Positions 36,732-47,875 of a DNA stretch of 64,000 nt are shown in pieces. The number at the start of each line of letters is the position of its first letter. The stretch's first letter is position 1. The DNA lies in contig NZ_VFPP01000001.1 in the NCBI RefSeq assembly GCF_006716745.1, forward strand, positions 1,612,001-1,676,000, read 5' to 3'. The position numbers and the translations under genes are program-made. The DNA comes from Saccharothrix saharensis (GTDB lineage Bacteria; Actinomycetota; Actinomycetes; Mycobacteriales; Pseudonocardiaceae). The notes under the pieces were generated by a model. That model saw only the letters and a list, made by a program, of their open reading frames with translations. It was not told the DNA's origin and searched no databases.

Positions 36732-38387
36732 GTGAAGACCGTCCTGAAGGACGCCGTTGCCGGGCAGTGGAGGTCGGTGACCGTCGCTTCGGCGCTCGGC
36801 GCGGCGCACCAGGCGGGCGAGGCGGCCGTGCCGCTGCTGGTCGGCGTGGTGATCGACGAGGCGGTGCGCACCGGTGCGGGCGGGCGGTTGGCGTTCTGGA
36901 TCGGCGTGCTGGCCGCGGTGTTCGTGACGCTGTCGTTGAGCTTCCGCTTCTCCTTGCGCAGCGGGGAGAAGGCCTCGCACCAGGCCGCGCACGAGGTGCG
37001 CTCGGCACTGGCCGCGCGGGTGCTGTCGACCGACGGCGCGGCGCACGGCAGGCTGTCCGGGGAGCTGGCGAGCATCGCCACCAGCGACGCCCAACGGGTC
37101 GGGCAGGTGAACCTGGCGCTGCCGATCGCGTTCTCCGCCGTGGTCGGCCTGCTGGTGGGCGCGGTGGCGCTGCTGCGGGTGTCGTGGGTGCTCGGCGTGC
37201 TGGTCCTGGTCGCCGCGCCGGTGCTGCTCGGCCTGGCGCACGTGCTGGGCAAGCCACTCGAACGGCGCAGTGACGCGGAGCAGGACCGGGCGGCGCTCGC
37301 GTCCGGGGTGGCGGCCGACCTGGTCGCCGGGCTGCGGGCGTTGAAGGGCATCGGCGCGGAGGCCACGGCGGCGCGGCGGTACCGGGTGACCAGCCGGTCG
37401 TCCATGGCGGCGGCGATCCGGGCCGCCCGGTCCCGGGCCTGGCTGGACGGCTCGATGCTGGCCACGACCGGGGTGTTCCTGGCGGTGGTGGCGCTGGTCG
37501 GCGGGCACCTGGCCGCGTCGGGCACGATCACGGTCGGCGAACTGGTCGCCGCGGTGGGGCTGGCGCAGTTCCTGCTGTGGCCGCTGTCGATCTTCTCGTG
37601 GGTGAACGGGCTGCTGGCGCAGGGCCGGGCGTCGGCCGCGCGGGTGGCCGAGGTGCTGGCCGCTCCCCCGGCCGTGCCGCCCGGTGCGGTGGCGCTGCCG
37701 GCGGTGGCCGGGCGGGTGGAGCTGGCCGGCGTGGTGTCCGGGTCGTTGCGGGGGGTGTCGCTGACGGCGTCACCCGGTGAGCTGCTCGGCGTGGTGGCGC
37801 GTGATCCGGCGGACGCGGTGTCGTTGCTGGCCGTGCTGGCGCGGGAGGTGGACCCGTCGGGCGGCGCGGTGACGCTGGACGGCGTGCCGCTGTCCGCTGT
37901 GGAGGGTTCGGCGCTGCGGTCGGCGGTGGTCGTGGCGGCGCACGACGCGGACCTGTTCGAGGGGTCGGTGCGGGAGAACGTCGCGGCCGGCGGGCCCCGG
38001 GTGGCCGAGGCGTTGGACGCGGCCCGGGTCGACGACGTGGCGCGGGCGCTGCCGCACGGGCTGGACACGCCGGTCTCCGCGCGCGGCCGGTCGTTGTCGG
38101 GCGGGCAGCGGCAACGCGTCGCACTGGCCCGCGCACTGGCCGCCGCTCCCCCGGTGCTGGTGGTGCACGACCCGACGACGGCGGTGGACGCGGTGACGGA
38201 GGTGTCGCTGGCGGCCGGGATCAAGCGGATGCGGACCGGCCTGACCACCATCGTGGTCGCCACCAGCCCCGCCCTGCTGGCCGCGGCCGACCGCGTGGTG
38301 TTCCTGGCCGGCGGCGCGGTCGCCGCGACGGGGCCGCACGCCGACCTGGTCGCCGACGACGACTACCGACTGGCGGTGTTGAGCTGA
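36732..38387 (+). CDS. ABC transporter half, membrane plus degenerate ATPase domain
   Basis: This 551-residue half-transporter has an N-terminal six-helix domain (LLVGVVIDEAV … LWPLSIFSWVNGLL) and a nucleotide-binding domain from about residue 320. The signature RSLSGGQRQRVALARAL is intact. The Walker A region (GELLGVVARDPADAVSLLAVL) has no GxxGxGK(S/T), Walker B reads VLVVHDPTT with Pro at the catalytic Glu position, and the H-loop His is absent (VVATSPALL). It must pair with the next gene, whose defects are complementary. It probably moves the siderophore (export, or IrtAB-like import). GTG at 36732 is chosen because the iron box precedes it. Confidence 0.88.
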   Translation: MKTVLKDAVAGQWRSVTVASALGAAHQAGEAAVPLLVGVVIDEAVRTGAGGRLAFWIGVLAAVFVTLSLSFRFSLRSGEKASHQAAHEVRSALAARVLSTDGAAHGRLSGELASIATSDAQRVGQVNLALPIAFSAVVGLLVGAVALLRVSWVLGVLVLVAAPVLLGLAHVLGKPLERRSDAEQDRAALASGVAADLVAGLRALKGIGAEATAARRYRVTSRSSMAAAIRAARSRAWLDGSMLATTGVFLAVVALVGGHLAASGTITVGELVAAVGLAQFLLWPLSIFSWVNGLLAQGRASAARVAEVLAAPPAVPPGAVALPAVAGRVELAGVVSGSLRGVSLTASPGELLGVVARDPADAVSLLAVLAREVDPSGGAVTLDGVPLSAVEGSALRSAVVVAAHDADLFEGSVRENVAAGGPRVAEALDAARVDDVARALPHGLDTPVSARGRSLSGGQRQRVALARALAAAPPVLVVHDPTTAVDAVTEVSLAAGIKRMRTGLTTIVVATSPALLAAADRVVFLAGGAVAATGPHADLVADDDYRLAVLS

Positions 38388-40111
38388 TGCGCGAGTTGTT
38401 GGCGACCGCGTCCGGCGCGCGGACGTGGGCGGCGGTCGGGGAGTTGGTGCGGCCGCGGCGGGGGTTGGCTTGGGGCGCGGCGCTCGTGCTGCTGGCGGGC
38501 ACGGCGGTCGGGTTGCTCACCGCGCCCGTGCTCGGCCGGATCGTCGACCTGGTCGGCGCGGGGTCGGCCGCCATCGCGTGGCCCGTGGCCGTGCTGGTGC
38601 TGGTCGCCGTCGCCCAGGGCGTCTCGACGGCGTTCGGCACGTCCCTGGTGGCGCGGCTCGGTGAGGGCATGCTCGCCGACCTGCGCGAGAAGTTCGTGGA
38701 ACGGGCGCTGCACCTGCCCCTGGAACGGGTGGAGGAAGCGGGCGCGGGCGACCTCACCTCCCGCGTGACGCGTGACGTGCAGGTGATCGCGGACGCGGTG
38801 CGCAACGCCCTGCCGGTGATGGCGCGCTCGGCGTTGACCATCGGGTTGACCGTGGTCGGGATCGCGGTCCTGGACTGGCGGTTCCTCATCCCGGTGCTCC
38901 TCGCGGTGCCGATCCACGTGCACACCGTGCGGTGGTACGGCGGCCGTGCCGTGCGGCTGTACGCGGCGCAGCGCGTGGCCGTGGGCGTGCAGCAGCAGCA
39001 GTTGCTGGACTCGATCGGCGGCGCGGCGACCGTGCGGACGTTCGGGCTGGCCGAGTCGCACGTCGCCCGCGTCCGATCCCGGTCGCAGGAGGCGGTGGAC
39101 CTGGCGCTGCGCGGCATCCGGCTGCTCACCCGGTTCTACGGACGCCTGAACGCGGCCGAGTTCATCGGACTGGCCGGCGTGCTGGTGACCGGGTTCTGGC
39201 TGGTCGGCGCGGGCACCGCGTCGGTGGGCACGGCGACCGCCGCCGCGCTGTACTTCCACAGCCTGTTCAACCCCGTCAACGCCGCCCTGGCGCTGGCCGA
39301 CGACGCACAGGCCGCCACCGCGTCGCTGTCCCGGCTGGTCGGGGTGGCCGACCAGCCGATGCCCGTCCTCGAAGGACGGGTGCGGCCCGACGACACGACG
39401 ATCAAGCTGGCCGGCGTCTCCTACTCCTACGTGGACGGTCATCCCGTGCTGCGGGACGTGGACCTGGAGCTGGCCGCCGGTGAACGGGTGGCGCTGGTCG
39501 GCGCGTCCGGCGCGGGCAAGACGACGTTGGCCAAGCTGATCGCGGGCGTGCACGAGCCGACCAGCGGGTCCATCAGCCTCGGCGGGGTGGAGCTGGGTGC
39601 GGCCGTGCGGTCGGTCGCGTTGATCACCCAGGAGGTGCACGTCTTCGCCGGTCCGCTGGCCGACGACCTGCGGCTGGCCCGCCCGGACGCCACCGACGGG
39701 GACCTCGCCGCGGCGCTGGACCGGGTGGGCGCGCTGGAGTGGGCCGAGGCGTTGCCGTCCGGCCTGGGCACCGTGGTCGGCGAGGGCGGGCACCGGCTGA
39801 CCGTGGCGCAGGCGCAGCAGTTGGCGCTGGCCCGGCTCGTGCTGGCCGACCCGCCGGTGGCGATCCTGGACGAGGCGACCGCGGACGCGGGCAGCGCGGG
39901 CGCGCGGGAGTTGGAGCAAGCGGCGGCGCGGGCGTTGGACGGCCGGACCGGGCTGCTGGTGGCGCACCGGCTCACCCAGGCCGTGACGGCCGACCGCGTG
40001 GTCGTGCTGGAAGCGGGCCGGGTGGTGGAGAACGGGACGCACGAGGAGCTGCTGGCCGCCGGCGGCCGGTACGCCGAGCTGTGGGCGGCCTGGTCGGGCA
40101 CCCGCGCCTGA
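38387..40111 (+). CDS. ABC transporter half, membrane plus ATPase domain
   Basis: This 574-residue half-transporter starts in the stop of the previous gene (TGATG). The exporter-type membrane domain (GRLNAAEFIGLAGVLVTGFW and others) precedes an ATPase with good Walker A GASGAGKTT, Walker B VAILDEATAD and H-loop VAHRLTQ. The signature is altered to RLTVAQAQQLALARL instead of LSGGQ. With its partner it can form only one complete ATP site: this Walker A/B with the partner's LSGGQ. It presumably exports or imports the siderophore under iron control. Confidence 0.9.
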   Translation: MRELLATASGARTWAAVGELVRPRRGLAWGAALVLLAGTAVGLLTAPVLGRIVDLVGAGSAAIAWPVAVLVLVAVAQGVSTAFGTSLVARLGEGMLADLREKFVERALHLPLERVEEAGAGDLTSRVTRDVQVIADAVRNALPVMARSALTIGLTVVGIAVLDWRFLIPVLLAVPIHVHTVRWYGGRAVRLYAAQRVAVGVQQQQLLDSIGGAATVRTFGLAESHVARVRSRSQEAVDLALRGIRLLTRFYGRLNAAEFIGLAGVLVTGFWLVGAGTASVGTATAAALYFHSLFNPVNAALALADDAQAATASLSRLVGVADQPMPVLEGRVRPDDTTIKLAGVSYSYVDGHPVLRDVDLELAAGERVALVGASGAGKTTLAKLIAGVHEPTSGSISLGGVELGAAVRSVALITQEVHVFAGPLADDLRLARPDATDGDLAAALDRVGALEWAEALPSGLGTVVGEGGHRLTVAQAQQLALARLVLADPPVAILDEATADAGSAGARELEQAAARALDGRTGLLVAHRLTQAVTADRVVVLEAGRVVENGTHEELLAAGGRYAELWAAWSGTRA

Positions 40112-40150
40112 CATCGCCCGAACGGCGCGCGTCCAGCGGCCCGGTGGACC

Positions 40151-40195
40151 GGAACGCAGGTGGTGCGGGAGTCGCACCCCCGCACCACCGGTTCC
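40151..40195 (+). terminator. Large hairpin after the ABC operon
   Basis: GGTGGTGCGGG (40159–40169) pairs with CCCGCACCACC (40179–40189), and outside it GGAAC pairs with GTTCC. It lies 40 bases after the stop and should end the iron-regulated ABC transcript. Confidence 0.8.
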
Positions 40196-40819
40196 GACGG
40201 GGGCGGTCACCACGCCGTGCCGCGCTCCCCCGTAGCCGGCCGCCGTCGGCGGAACCCGGGCACACCAGGAGGAGGGCGGCGGACGCGGTGGCAACACCGA
40301 CATCGACCACGGCTGCAACGAAACGCCGCCGTGGCGGCGATCCCGCCGCCCGCGCGGGCCCGCAGCCGCGGGGAACCGCCGTGCACGGCCATGATCGTGT
40401 CCACAATGGTCACCCGCGCCCGAACCGGTGCGGCCGCGCCCACCCCGCCCGGAACGGCTCGCTCAGCCCGGCCGCCGCCGCACGCCACCGCCCACCACCT
40501 CGCCGACGACCGCGTCGAGCACGACCGGCCCGTGCCTGCTCGACGCCGGCTCGAACAGCCGTCGACCAACCGCTCCTGCCGCGCAGGTACCTCGCGCACC
40601 GTCGGCGCCGAGGGCCGGCCCCGCCGCGCGCGACCGCACGTCCACCGGGTCGGTCCACGACGGCCCGGCACGTCGTCACCGCGCACCTCGGCAGGTCCCG
40701 GTCCAGCACCACGTCGCACCGGGTCATCGCGACCCGCTCCAACGCCCTCGCCGACGCCCTCCCCGCCCGGAGCGGTCGGTGAACGTCGGACGACATCAGC
40801 AGACCGGGAACACCGGGGC
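40196..40819. other. No convincing gene; possible decayed regulator on minus strand
   Basis: About 620 bases carry only Arg/Pro-rich open frames without a ribosome site or family pattern. On the minus strand near 40520–40580, two frames offset from each other read …ARQERLVD and …RLFEPASSRHGPVVLDAVV. Joined, these faintly resemble the RQ-rL…vvLDEavL region of XRE-linked DUF5753 regulators, so this may be a pseudogene. The evidence is weak. Confidence 0.25.
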
Positions 40820-40969
40820 TCAGAACAGCACGATCAGCAGGATGATCCCGAGGACCACCGCGATCAGGGTCGGGATGGTCGCGGGTGACCTGCGGTAGTG
40901 CCGTTCCACCGTGGTGGTGCGGAACCAGCTGTGCGGCAGGCGGCGGCGATGTCTTTCAACCCAAGGCAT
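40820..40969 (-). CDS. 49-residue membrane-anchored small protein
   Basis: A basic N-terminal part (MPWVERHRRRLPHSWFRTTT … RHYRRSP) is followed by one C-terminal membrane helix (IPTLIAVVLGIILLIVLF) that ends the protein. GGGAG precedes the ATG by six bases. The composition, a basic cytoplasmic head with a clean transmembrane tail and no extra residues, looks selected. It may be a membrane-associated peptide or a small transporter or secretion partner. No family is recognised. Confidence 0.6.
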   Translation of the reverse strand: MPWVERHRRRLPHSWFRTTTVERHYRRSPATIPTLIAVVLGIILLIVLF

Positions 40970-41065
40970 GTCGGCTCCCAACGTGGTTTCGTCCCCCGAC
41001 GATCACGGGGGAGGTACCCGGGACGGGCCGCCGTTAAGCCCGAGAGCCACCGTGGACGCCGAAAA

Positions 41066-41095
41066 GCGCCGGCGGCCACGAGGGGCCGCCGGCGC
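41066..41095 (-). terminator. Rho-independent terminator of the clpP–MFS transcript
   Basis: GCGCCGGCGGCC (41066–41077) pairs perfectly with GGCCGCCGGCGC (41084–41095) around six bases. On the minus strand the hairpin is followed by TTTTC. It lies 16 bases after the MFS stop. Confidence 0.88.
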
Positions 41096-41111
41096 GGTCG
41101 AACGGGACGGC

Positions 41112-42275
41112 TCAGGCCTGTTCGGCCACCGGCACGGGCCGGCGCAGGGCCAGCGCGTCCGGTACCAGGGTCAGCAGGCCGAGCACGCCGAGGGCGGCGC
41201 CGATCCACAGCGGGCCCCGCAACCCCATGCCCCAGTCGATGCCGAGACCGCCGATCCACGACCCGACCATCACGCCGGCCATGATGCAGGCCGTGTGCAC
41301 GGAGTTGACCAGCATGTTGTTCTGGCCCACCCGCGCGCCCCGGGTCACCAGGGCCGGGTTCATCGACACGCCGGTCAGGCCGATCACCACCAGCGCGACG
41401 ACCGCGACCACGGCCGACTGGGCGAACAGCGCGAACAGCACCATCGCCGCCACGGCCACGACCAGGCCGACCACGAGCACCTGGATGGTGAACCGGTCGG
41501 CCAGCCTGCCCACCACGTTGTTGCCCACGATCGTCGCCACGCCGTAGACCACGAGCAGCACCGGCACGATCCCCGCCGAGAACCCGCTCAGCTCGGTCAG
41601 GATCGGCACGAAGTAGGTGAAGCCCGCGAACGTGGCGCCGATCAGCAGCAGGCTCGTCGCGTAGATGGCCCACAGCTTGCCGCTGCGGAAGATCGCGAGC
41701 TGGCCCGCCATCGGCACCGCCGGCGGAGCGGGCATCGCGGGCAGCGCCTTGACCAGCAGCAGGCCGACCGCCAGCGCGACCACCGCCACCGCCAGGAAGC
41801 TGACCCGCCAGCCGAACCGCTCGCCGACGAACGTCGCCGCCGGCAGGCCGAGCACGGTGCCGAACATCAGCCCGCCCAGCACCAGCGACGACGCCCGCGC
41901 GAACTTCTCGCCGCCGACCAGCTCGGCGCACGCCGTCAGCGCCACGCCGAAGAACGCCGCCGCGGCGACGGCGGTGACCAGGCGAGCCACCACCATCGTC
42001 CCGTAGCCCTGCGCGGCGGCACCGAGCACCTGGCCCGCCACGAACACCGCGACCAGGCCGAGCAGCGCGGTCTTGCGCGACATCTTCAGCAGCGCCACGG
42101 TCAGCAGCGGTCCGCCGACCGCCATCGCGCCCGCGTAGACGGTCACGAGGTAGCCGACGGCCGCGAACGACACGTCGAACTCGGCGGACAGCGCGGGCAT
42201 CAGCCCCGACACCATGTACTCGCTGGTGGTCAGGGCGAAGATGCCCAGGCCGAGGACGTAGACGGCTAGCGGCAT
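41112..42275 (-). CDS. MFS drug exporter (DHA1, 12-helix)
   Basis: This 387-residue protein has about twelve hydrophobic helices, starting LAVYVLGLGIFALTTSEYMVSGLMP, which is characteristic of the DHA1/AraJ–PbuE–CmlR group. The motif A-like loop KMSRKTALL follows helix 2 and RLADRFT lies in the second half. It sits 62 bases behind clpP on the same strand and ends in a terminator, so it is probably co-transcribed. It is the likely exporter for the second biosynthetic cluster, a resistance pair with the ClpP homologue. Confidence 0.9.
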   Translation of the reverse strand: MPLAVYVLGLGIFALTTSEYMVSGLMPALSAEFDVSFAAVGYLVTVYAGAMAVGGPLLTVALLKMSRKTALLGLVAVFVAGQVLGAAAQGYGTMVVARLVTAVAAAAFFGVALTACAELVGGEKFARASSLVLGGLMFGTVLGLPAATFVGERFGWRVSFLAVAVVALAVGLLLVKALPAMPAPPAVPMAGQLAIFRSGKLWAIYATSLLLIGATFAGFTYFVPILTELSGFSAGIVPVLLVVYGVATIVGNNVVGRLADRFTIQVLVVGLVVAVAAMVLFALFAQSAVVAVVALVVIGLTGVSMNPALVTRGARVGQNNMLVNSVHTACIMAGVMVGSWIGGLGIDWGMGLRGPLWIGAALGVLGLLTLVPDALALRRPVPVAEQA

Positions 42276-42337
42276 CGGTTCGGACTCCCGAAGAGGATTG
42301 GACGGTCGAGCGACGCCGGCGACCGGCCGGCGGTGGG

Positions 42338-42943
42338 TCAGATGTTGGTGATGATCCGGTCGACGAAGCCGTACTCGAGGGCTTCCTCGGCGGTGAACCA
42401 CTTGTCGCGATCGGCGTCGCGCTCGATGGTCTCCACCGTCTGACCGGTCTGCTCGGCGGTGATCCGGGCCATCCGCTTCTTCATCTGGGTGAAGATCGTC
42501 GCCTGGATCTCGATGTCGGTCGCCGTGCCGCCGATGCCCGCGGACGGCTGGTGCATCAGCACCCGCGTGCTGGGCAGCACGAAGCGCTTGCCGCGAGCGC
42601 CCGACGAGAGCAGGAACTGGCCCATCGAGGCCACGAAGCCCAGGCCGATCGTGGAGACGTCGGGCTTGATGTGGTTCATCGTGTCGTAGATGGCCATGCC
42701 CGCCGTGACCGAACCGCCCGGCGAGTTGATGTACATCTGGATGTCGGCTTCTTCGTCCTCGGCCGCGAGCACCAGCAACTGCATCGTCAGCCGGTTCGCG
42801 ACCTCGTCGTTGACCTCCGAGCCGAGCAGCACGATCCGCGACCGAAGCAGCTGCTCGTACAACGGGTCGTGCGTGATCGGAGCTTGCGTGTTCGAGCGGG
42901 CCAAGATCGCTGCCGCGAGGTCCACCGTTCCCCCATGTTCCAT
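42338..42943 (-). CDS. clpP: ClpP protease subunit (ClpP1-like), candidate self-resistance copy
   Basis: This 201-residue protein closely follows ClpP1-type subunits: LLGSEVNDEVANRL, YINSPGGSVTAGMAIYDTM, the catalytic Ser in GFVASMGQFLL, the His in LMHQPSAG and the Asp in DRDKWFTAEEALEYGFVDRI. The usual A-A-S-M is V-A-S-M here. Housekeeping actinobacterial clpP genes come as a clpP1–clpP2 pair near tig and clpX; this one is alone between an NRPS cluster and an MFS exporter. Duplicate clpP genes mark clusters for ClpP-targeting compounds (acyldepsipeptides, clipibicyclene). A ClgR-type palindrome upstream indicates stress activation. It could still be the main ClpP of this strain. Confidence 0.93.
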   Translation of the reverse strand: MEHGGTVDLAAAILARSNTQAPITHDPLYEQLLRSRIVLLGSEVNDEVANRLTMQLLVLAAEDEEADIQMYINSPGGSVTAGMAIYDTMNHIKPDVSTIGLGFVASMGQFLLSSGARGKRFVLPSTRVLMHQPSAGIGGTATDIEIQATIFTQMKKRMARITAEQTGQTVETIERDADRDKWFTAEEALEYGFVDRIITNI

Positions 42944-43013
42944 GCCGTGAATGTGCCGATCGACTACGGAACGTAGCCTGATCGTCGCAACCCAATCAAC
43001 TCGGCGCTCCGCA

Positions 43014-43030
43014 GTTCGCTAGTGGCGAAC
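43014..43030. promoter_or_regulatory. ClgR-type binding palindrome
   Basis: GTTCGC-TAGTG-GCGAAC is a perfect six-base-arm palindrome with a five-base spacer, the form described for ClgR sites that activate clp genes in streptomycetes. It lies 71–87 bases upstream of clpP and directly next to the methyltransferase stop. Confidence 0.8.
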
Positions 43031-46229
<3,199 letters not shown>

Positions 46230-46232
46230 GGC

Positions 46233-46655
46233 TCAGCCCTGCACGATCGCCGCGGCGGCGTCGGCCCCGCCGAGCGCTTCCATGTGCTTCACCGGGTTCC
46301 AGAAGTCCCGGTAGAGCGTGATGTGCTCACCGTCGGTGTGCAGGACCGAGATGTAGTCCTGGTCCAGCTTGAGCCCGGACACGGTGGCCGTGCCGTCGCC
46401 GTGGAACTCGCCGATGGCCAGGTTCTCGTCCGCGGTCGGGTAGAAGGTCACCTCGCCGAACTTCACGGTCAGGTGCTCGGGGAACTTCTGCATGTGCTGC
46501 CAGATGGCCTCGCGGCCCTCGAAGCGGTTGGGCCAGCCGGGCGGCGCGTAGGGGAACTCCAGCACGCCGTCGGGGTGGAACAGGTCGCACCAGCCGCGGG
46601 CGTCGCCGTTCTCCAGCAACTCCAGGCTGCGGGTCAGGATCTCCTGGGCGTTCAT
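46233..46655 (-). CDS. NTF2-like (SnoaL/PhzB-type) protein
   Basis: This 140-residue cone-fold protein has the N-terminal helix ILTRSLELLENGDARGWCDLF, then HPDGVLEFPYAPPGWPNRFEGREAI and a C-terminal sheet (YISVLHTDGEHITLYRDFWNP). Family members cyclise polyketides, act as isomerases or arrange condensation as PhzA/B does. Its ATG overlaps the P450 stop by four bases. It may catalyse or guide a ring closure or isomerisation in the second cluster. Confidence 0.8.
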   Translation of the reverse strand: MNAQEILTRSLELLENGDARGWCDLFHPDGVLEFPYAPPGWPNRFEGREAIWQHMQKFPEHLTVKFGEVTFYPTADENLAIGEFHGDGTATVSGLKLDQDYISVLHTDGEHITLYRDFWNPVKHMEALGGADAAAAIVQG

Positions 46656-47875
46656 GCGGACGTCCTTCCGGTGAGCACGGGCTGGGGGGTGACGGGCACG
46701 CTGATCAGGGCGCGCAGGAACGTGATCGGCAGCCAGACCAGCTCGCCGTGGGGCACGGCCAGGCGCAGGTCCGGGAAGCGGGCGAGCAGCGCGCCGATCG
46801 CGACCCTGGCCTCCAGCCGGGCCAGCGGCGCGCCGACGCAGTAGTGCACGCCGTGGCCGTAGCCGAGGTGCCCGTCGGCCTTGCGGGTCAGGTCGAGCCG
46901 GTCCGGGTCGGCGAACCGCTCGGGGTCGTGGTTGGCGGTGAGGTTGGAGACCAGCACGTACTCGCCCGCCGGGATGGTCACGTCGCCGAGGTCGACGTCC
47001 TCGACGGTGAACCGGAGCATCGACGCGCGGACCGCGCTGTCGTAGCGGACCAGCTCCTCCAGCGCGTTCGGCAGCAGGTCCGGGTTCTCCCGCAGCGACG
47101 CGGCCTGCTCGGGGTGCAGCAGCAGCGTGACGACCGCGTTGCCGATCATGTTCATGGTCGTCTCGAAACCGGCCATGAGCAGCAGGTGGGACATGGCCAC
47201 GAGTTCGTCCGCGGACAGCCCGTCCTCGTCCGCGGCCTGCACGAGCGCGCTGTAGACGTCGTCGGCCGGGTCGCGGCGCTTGGCCTCCAGCAGGCCGCGC
47301 AGGTAGTCGGCCTGCTCCTCGGCCAGCTCTTCGGCGGCCTCGGGCGACAGCAGCTCGGCCTGCCGCTCCCACGCCGAGCGCACGTGGTCGCGTTCGGCGG
47401 GCGGCACGCCCAGCAGCTCGCAGATCACGCCGATGGTCAGCGGCACGGCGAAGTCGCCCATCAGGTCGGCCTGCTCGCGCGCGGCCATCGCGTCCAGCAG
47501 CTCGTCGGTCAGCTGCTCGATGTGCGGGCGCAGCCGCTCGACCCGCCGGCCGGTGAACGCCCGGCCGACCAGGGCCCGCAGCCGGGTGTGGTCGGGCGGG
47601 TCGGCGTTGAGCATGTGCGCGGTCAGGGACGCGCCGATGGCCTCCCGCCGCTCCCCCGTGCGCTTGGCGTACAGCTCGGCCGCCTGCTTCGCGTCACGCC
47701 GCACGCCGGGGTGCGAGAGCACCTTCTTGGCGTCGGCGTACCGGGTCACCACCCACACCGGGTGGTCGGGCGCGAGGTGGGCGGGCCGGGGCGCGCCGTC
47801 GACCTGGAGGCCGTCGTAGAGCGGGTGCAGCGGCGAGATCAGCTCCTCGCCGAGGCGGAGTTCAGGACCCGACAC
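46652..47875 (-). CDS. Cytochrome P450
   Basis: This 407-residue protein has the I-helix oxygen-activation motif LLMAGFETTMN, the K-helix E-x-x-R in ALEELVRYDS and the heme loop GYGHGVHYCVGAPLAR with the Cys ligand; the usual Phe is Tyr. Length and layout are those of bacterial CYP105/107-type enzymes that hydroxylate or epoxidise specialised metabolites, needing a separate ferredoxin. The GTG start overlaps the SDR gene by 14 bases. Confidence 0.93.
   Translation of the reverse strand: MSGPELRLGEELISPLHPLYDGLQVDGAPRPAHLAPDHPVWVVTRYADAKKVLSHPGVRRDAKQAAELYAKRTGERREAIGASLTAHMLNADPPDHTRLRALVGRAFTGRRVERLRPHIEQLTDELLDAMAAREQADLMGDFAVPLTIGVICELLGVPPAERDHVRSAWERQAELLSPEAAEELAEEQADYLRGLLEAKRRDPADDVYSALVQAADEDGLSADELVAMSHLLLMAGFETTMNMIGNAVVTLLLHPEQAASLRENPDLLPNALEELVRYDSAVRASMLRFTVEDVDLGDVTIPAGEYVLVSNLTANHDPERFADPDRLDLTRKADGHLGYGHGVHYCVGAPLARLEARVAIGALLARFPDLRLAVPHGELVWLPITFLRALISVPVTPQPVLTGRTSA

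Noticed and set aside
40160..40888. Arg/Pro-rich open frames on both strands after the ABC operon
   Set aside because: No ribosome site, no family pattern and overlapping frames on both strands; treated as non-coding or remnant.
46652..47875. P450 considered inactive because the heme loop begins with Tyr instead of Phe
   Set aside because: The Cys ligand, the E-x-x-R and the I-helix motif are intact; Phe-to-aromatic changes in the loop are tolerated in active P450s.
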